This document shows positions 5,410 through 5,514 of a DNA stretch of 5,514 nt, piece after piece (the first letter of the stretch is position 1; every line of letters starts with the position of its first letter). The position numbers were made by a program, and so were the translations under genes. Under the pieces are notes generated by a model. It saw nothing but the letters and a program-made list of their open reading frames with translations, ran no database searches and was not told the DNA's origin. Source of the DNA: Pseudolabrys sp. Lineage in GTDB: Bacteria; Pseudomonadota; Alphaproteobacteria; Rhizobiales; Xanthobacteraceae. The stretch spans positions 1 through 5,514 of the forward strand of contig JAHCKF010000251.1 in NCBI GenBank assembly GCA_026125925.1, read 5' to 3'.

Positions 5410-5430
5410 CGGCAAGGGGGCGGCTTGCCG
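5410..5430. repeat. Inverted repeat in the presumed fliL leader
   Basis: CGGCAAG (5410-5416) and CTTGCCG (5424-5430) are perfect 7-bp arms around 7 bases. The outer six bases of each arm are identical to the arms of the palindrome at 5325-5339, but separated by 9 bp. It could be a second FlbD-type site with altered spacing, acting as an operator on fliL, or an RNA hairpin in the leader. Confidence 0.45.
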
Positions 5431-5469
5431 GCGTCACGACGGCGCGGCGAGCCGGCGCGACGCGCATTG

Positions 5470-5482
5470 CCCGACAATCGGG
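5470..5482. repeat. Short palindrome just before the fliL ribosome-binding site
   Basis: CCCGA-CAA-TCGGG, with 5-bp arms, ends 5 bases before the AGGGGA ribosome-binding site. It could form a small hairpin near the translation start. The arms are short, so chance is possible. Confidence 0.25.
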
Positions 5483-5499
5483 ATTTCAGGGGATCGGTA

Positions 5500-5514
5500 A
5501 TGGCGAAGGCGGCG
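5500..5514 (+). CDS. fliL: Start of a divergent gene, probably FliL (first 5 codons)
   Basis: The ATG at 5500 opens MAKAA and runs off the window. A strong ribosome-binding site, AGGGGA (5488-5493), lies 6 bases upstream. The residues alone identify nothing. The call rests on synteny: in many alphaproteobacteria fliL, for the membrane protein that links the basal body to the stators, and then fliM are transcribed divergently from flgF. The reading frame start is likely real; the product is inferred. Confidence 0.5.

Noticed and set aside
5395..5410. CGGCACG-AATG-GTGGC on the plus strand as a sigma-54 promoter for fliL
   Set aside because: The -24 part is acceptable, but the -12 GC is one base out of register and lacks the TTGC form.
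5258..5477. Two short minus-strand frames (66-69 codons) in the flgF/fliL spacer
   Set aside because: They overlap the regulatory sites, have Arg-rich or unstructured translations and no convincing ribosome-binding site.

Overview
The window looks like an alphaproteobacterial chromosome segment, most likely Hyphomicrobiales in the Bradyrhizobium/Rhodopseudomonas/Xanthobacteraceae neighbourhood. The evidence is high GC, a CspA N-terminus of alphaproteobacterial type, the rod/ring gene order flgF-flgG-flgA-flgH with a divergent gene in the usual fliL position, and CtrA-like and sigma-54/FlbD-like sites in the divergent control region. The genus is an inference.

Left part (1-1686). The first 54 bases are the start of a minus-strand cold-shock protein gene (cspA family). 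Upstream of it lies a good -35 element and a leader of about 140 nt. Next comes a minus-strand gene for a small exported protein of unknown function (290-673), with an OB-fold-like strand pattern and four cysteines in the mature part. Divergent from it is a plus-strand Fe(II)/2-oxoglutarate oxygenase gene (about 802-1482). A 204-bp convergent spacer follows. It holds a 10-bp perfect stem-loop, probably a shared terminator, and a second, wider 61-nt inverted-repeat element next to the end of flgH.

Right part (1687-5514). Four minus-strand flagellar genes are read in the order flgF (5114-4344), flgG (4324-3536), flgA (3526-2513), flgH (2433-1687). They encode the proximal rod protein, the distal rod protein, the periplasmic P-ring chaperone and the L-ring lipoprotein. 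These are the parts that carry the flagellar axle from the MS ring through the cell wall and outer membrane. Spacing is 19, 9 and 79 bp, so this is one operon. A divergent plus-strand gene starts at 5500 and only five codons are in the window; by synteny it is probably fliL.

The 385-bp flgF/fliL spacer is the most informative non-coding part. It carries a near-consensus sigma-54 -24/-12 element facing flgF, a perfect CGGCAA-N3-TTGCCG palindrome about 120 bp upstream of the predicted start (FlbD ftr-like), a weaker copy 32 bp away, a TTAACCAT CtrA-like half-site facing fliL, and a further CGGCAA-N9-TTGCCG inverted repeat in the predicted fliL leader. This suggests a compact two-sided switch between an early (CtrA) and a later (sigma-54/FlbD) flagellar class. 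I see no mobile element, tRNA, rRNA, CRISPR array or clearly new multi-gene system.
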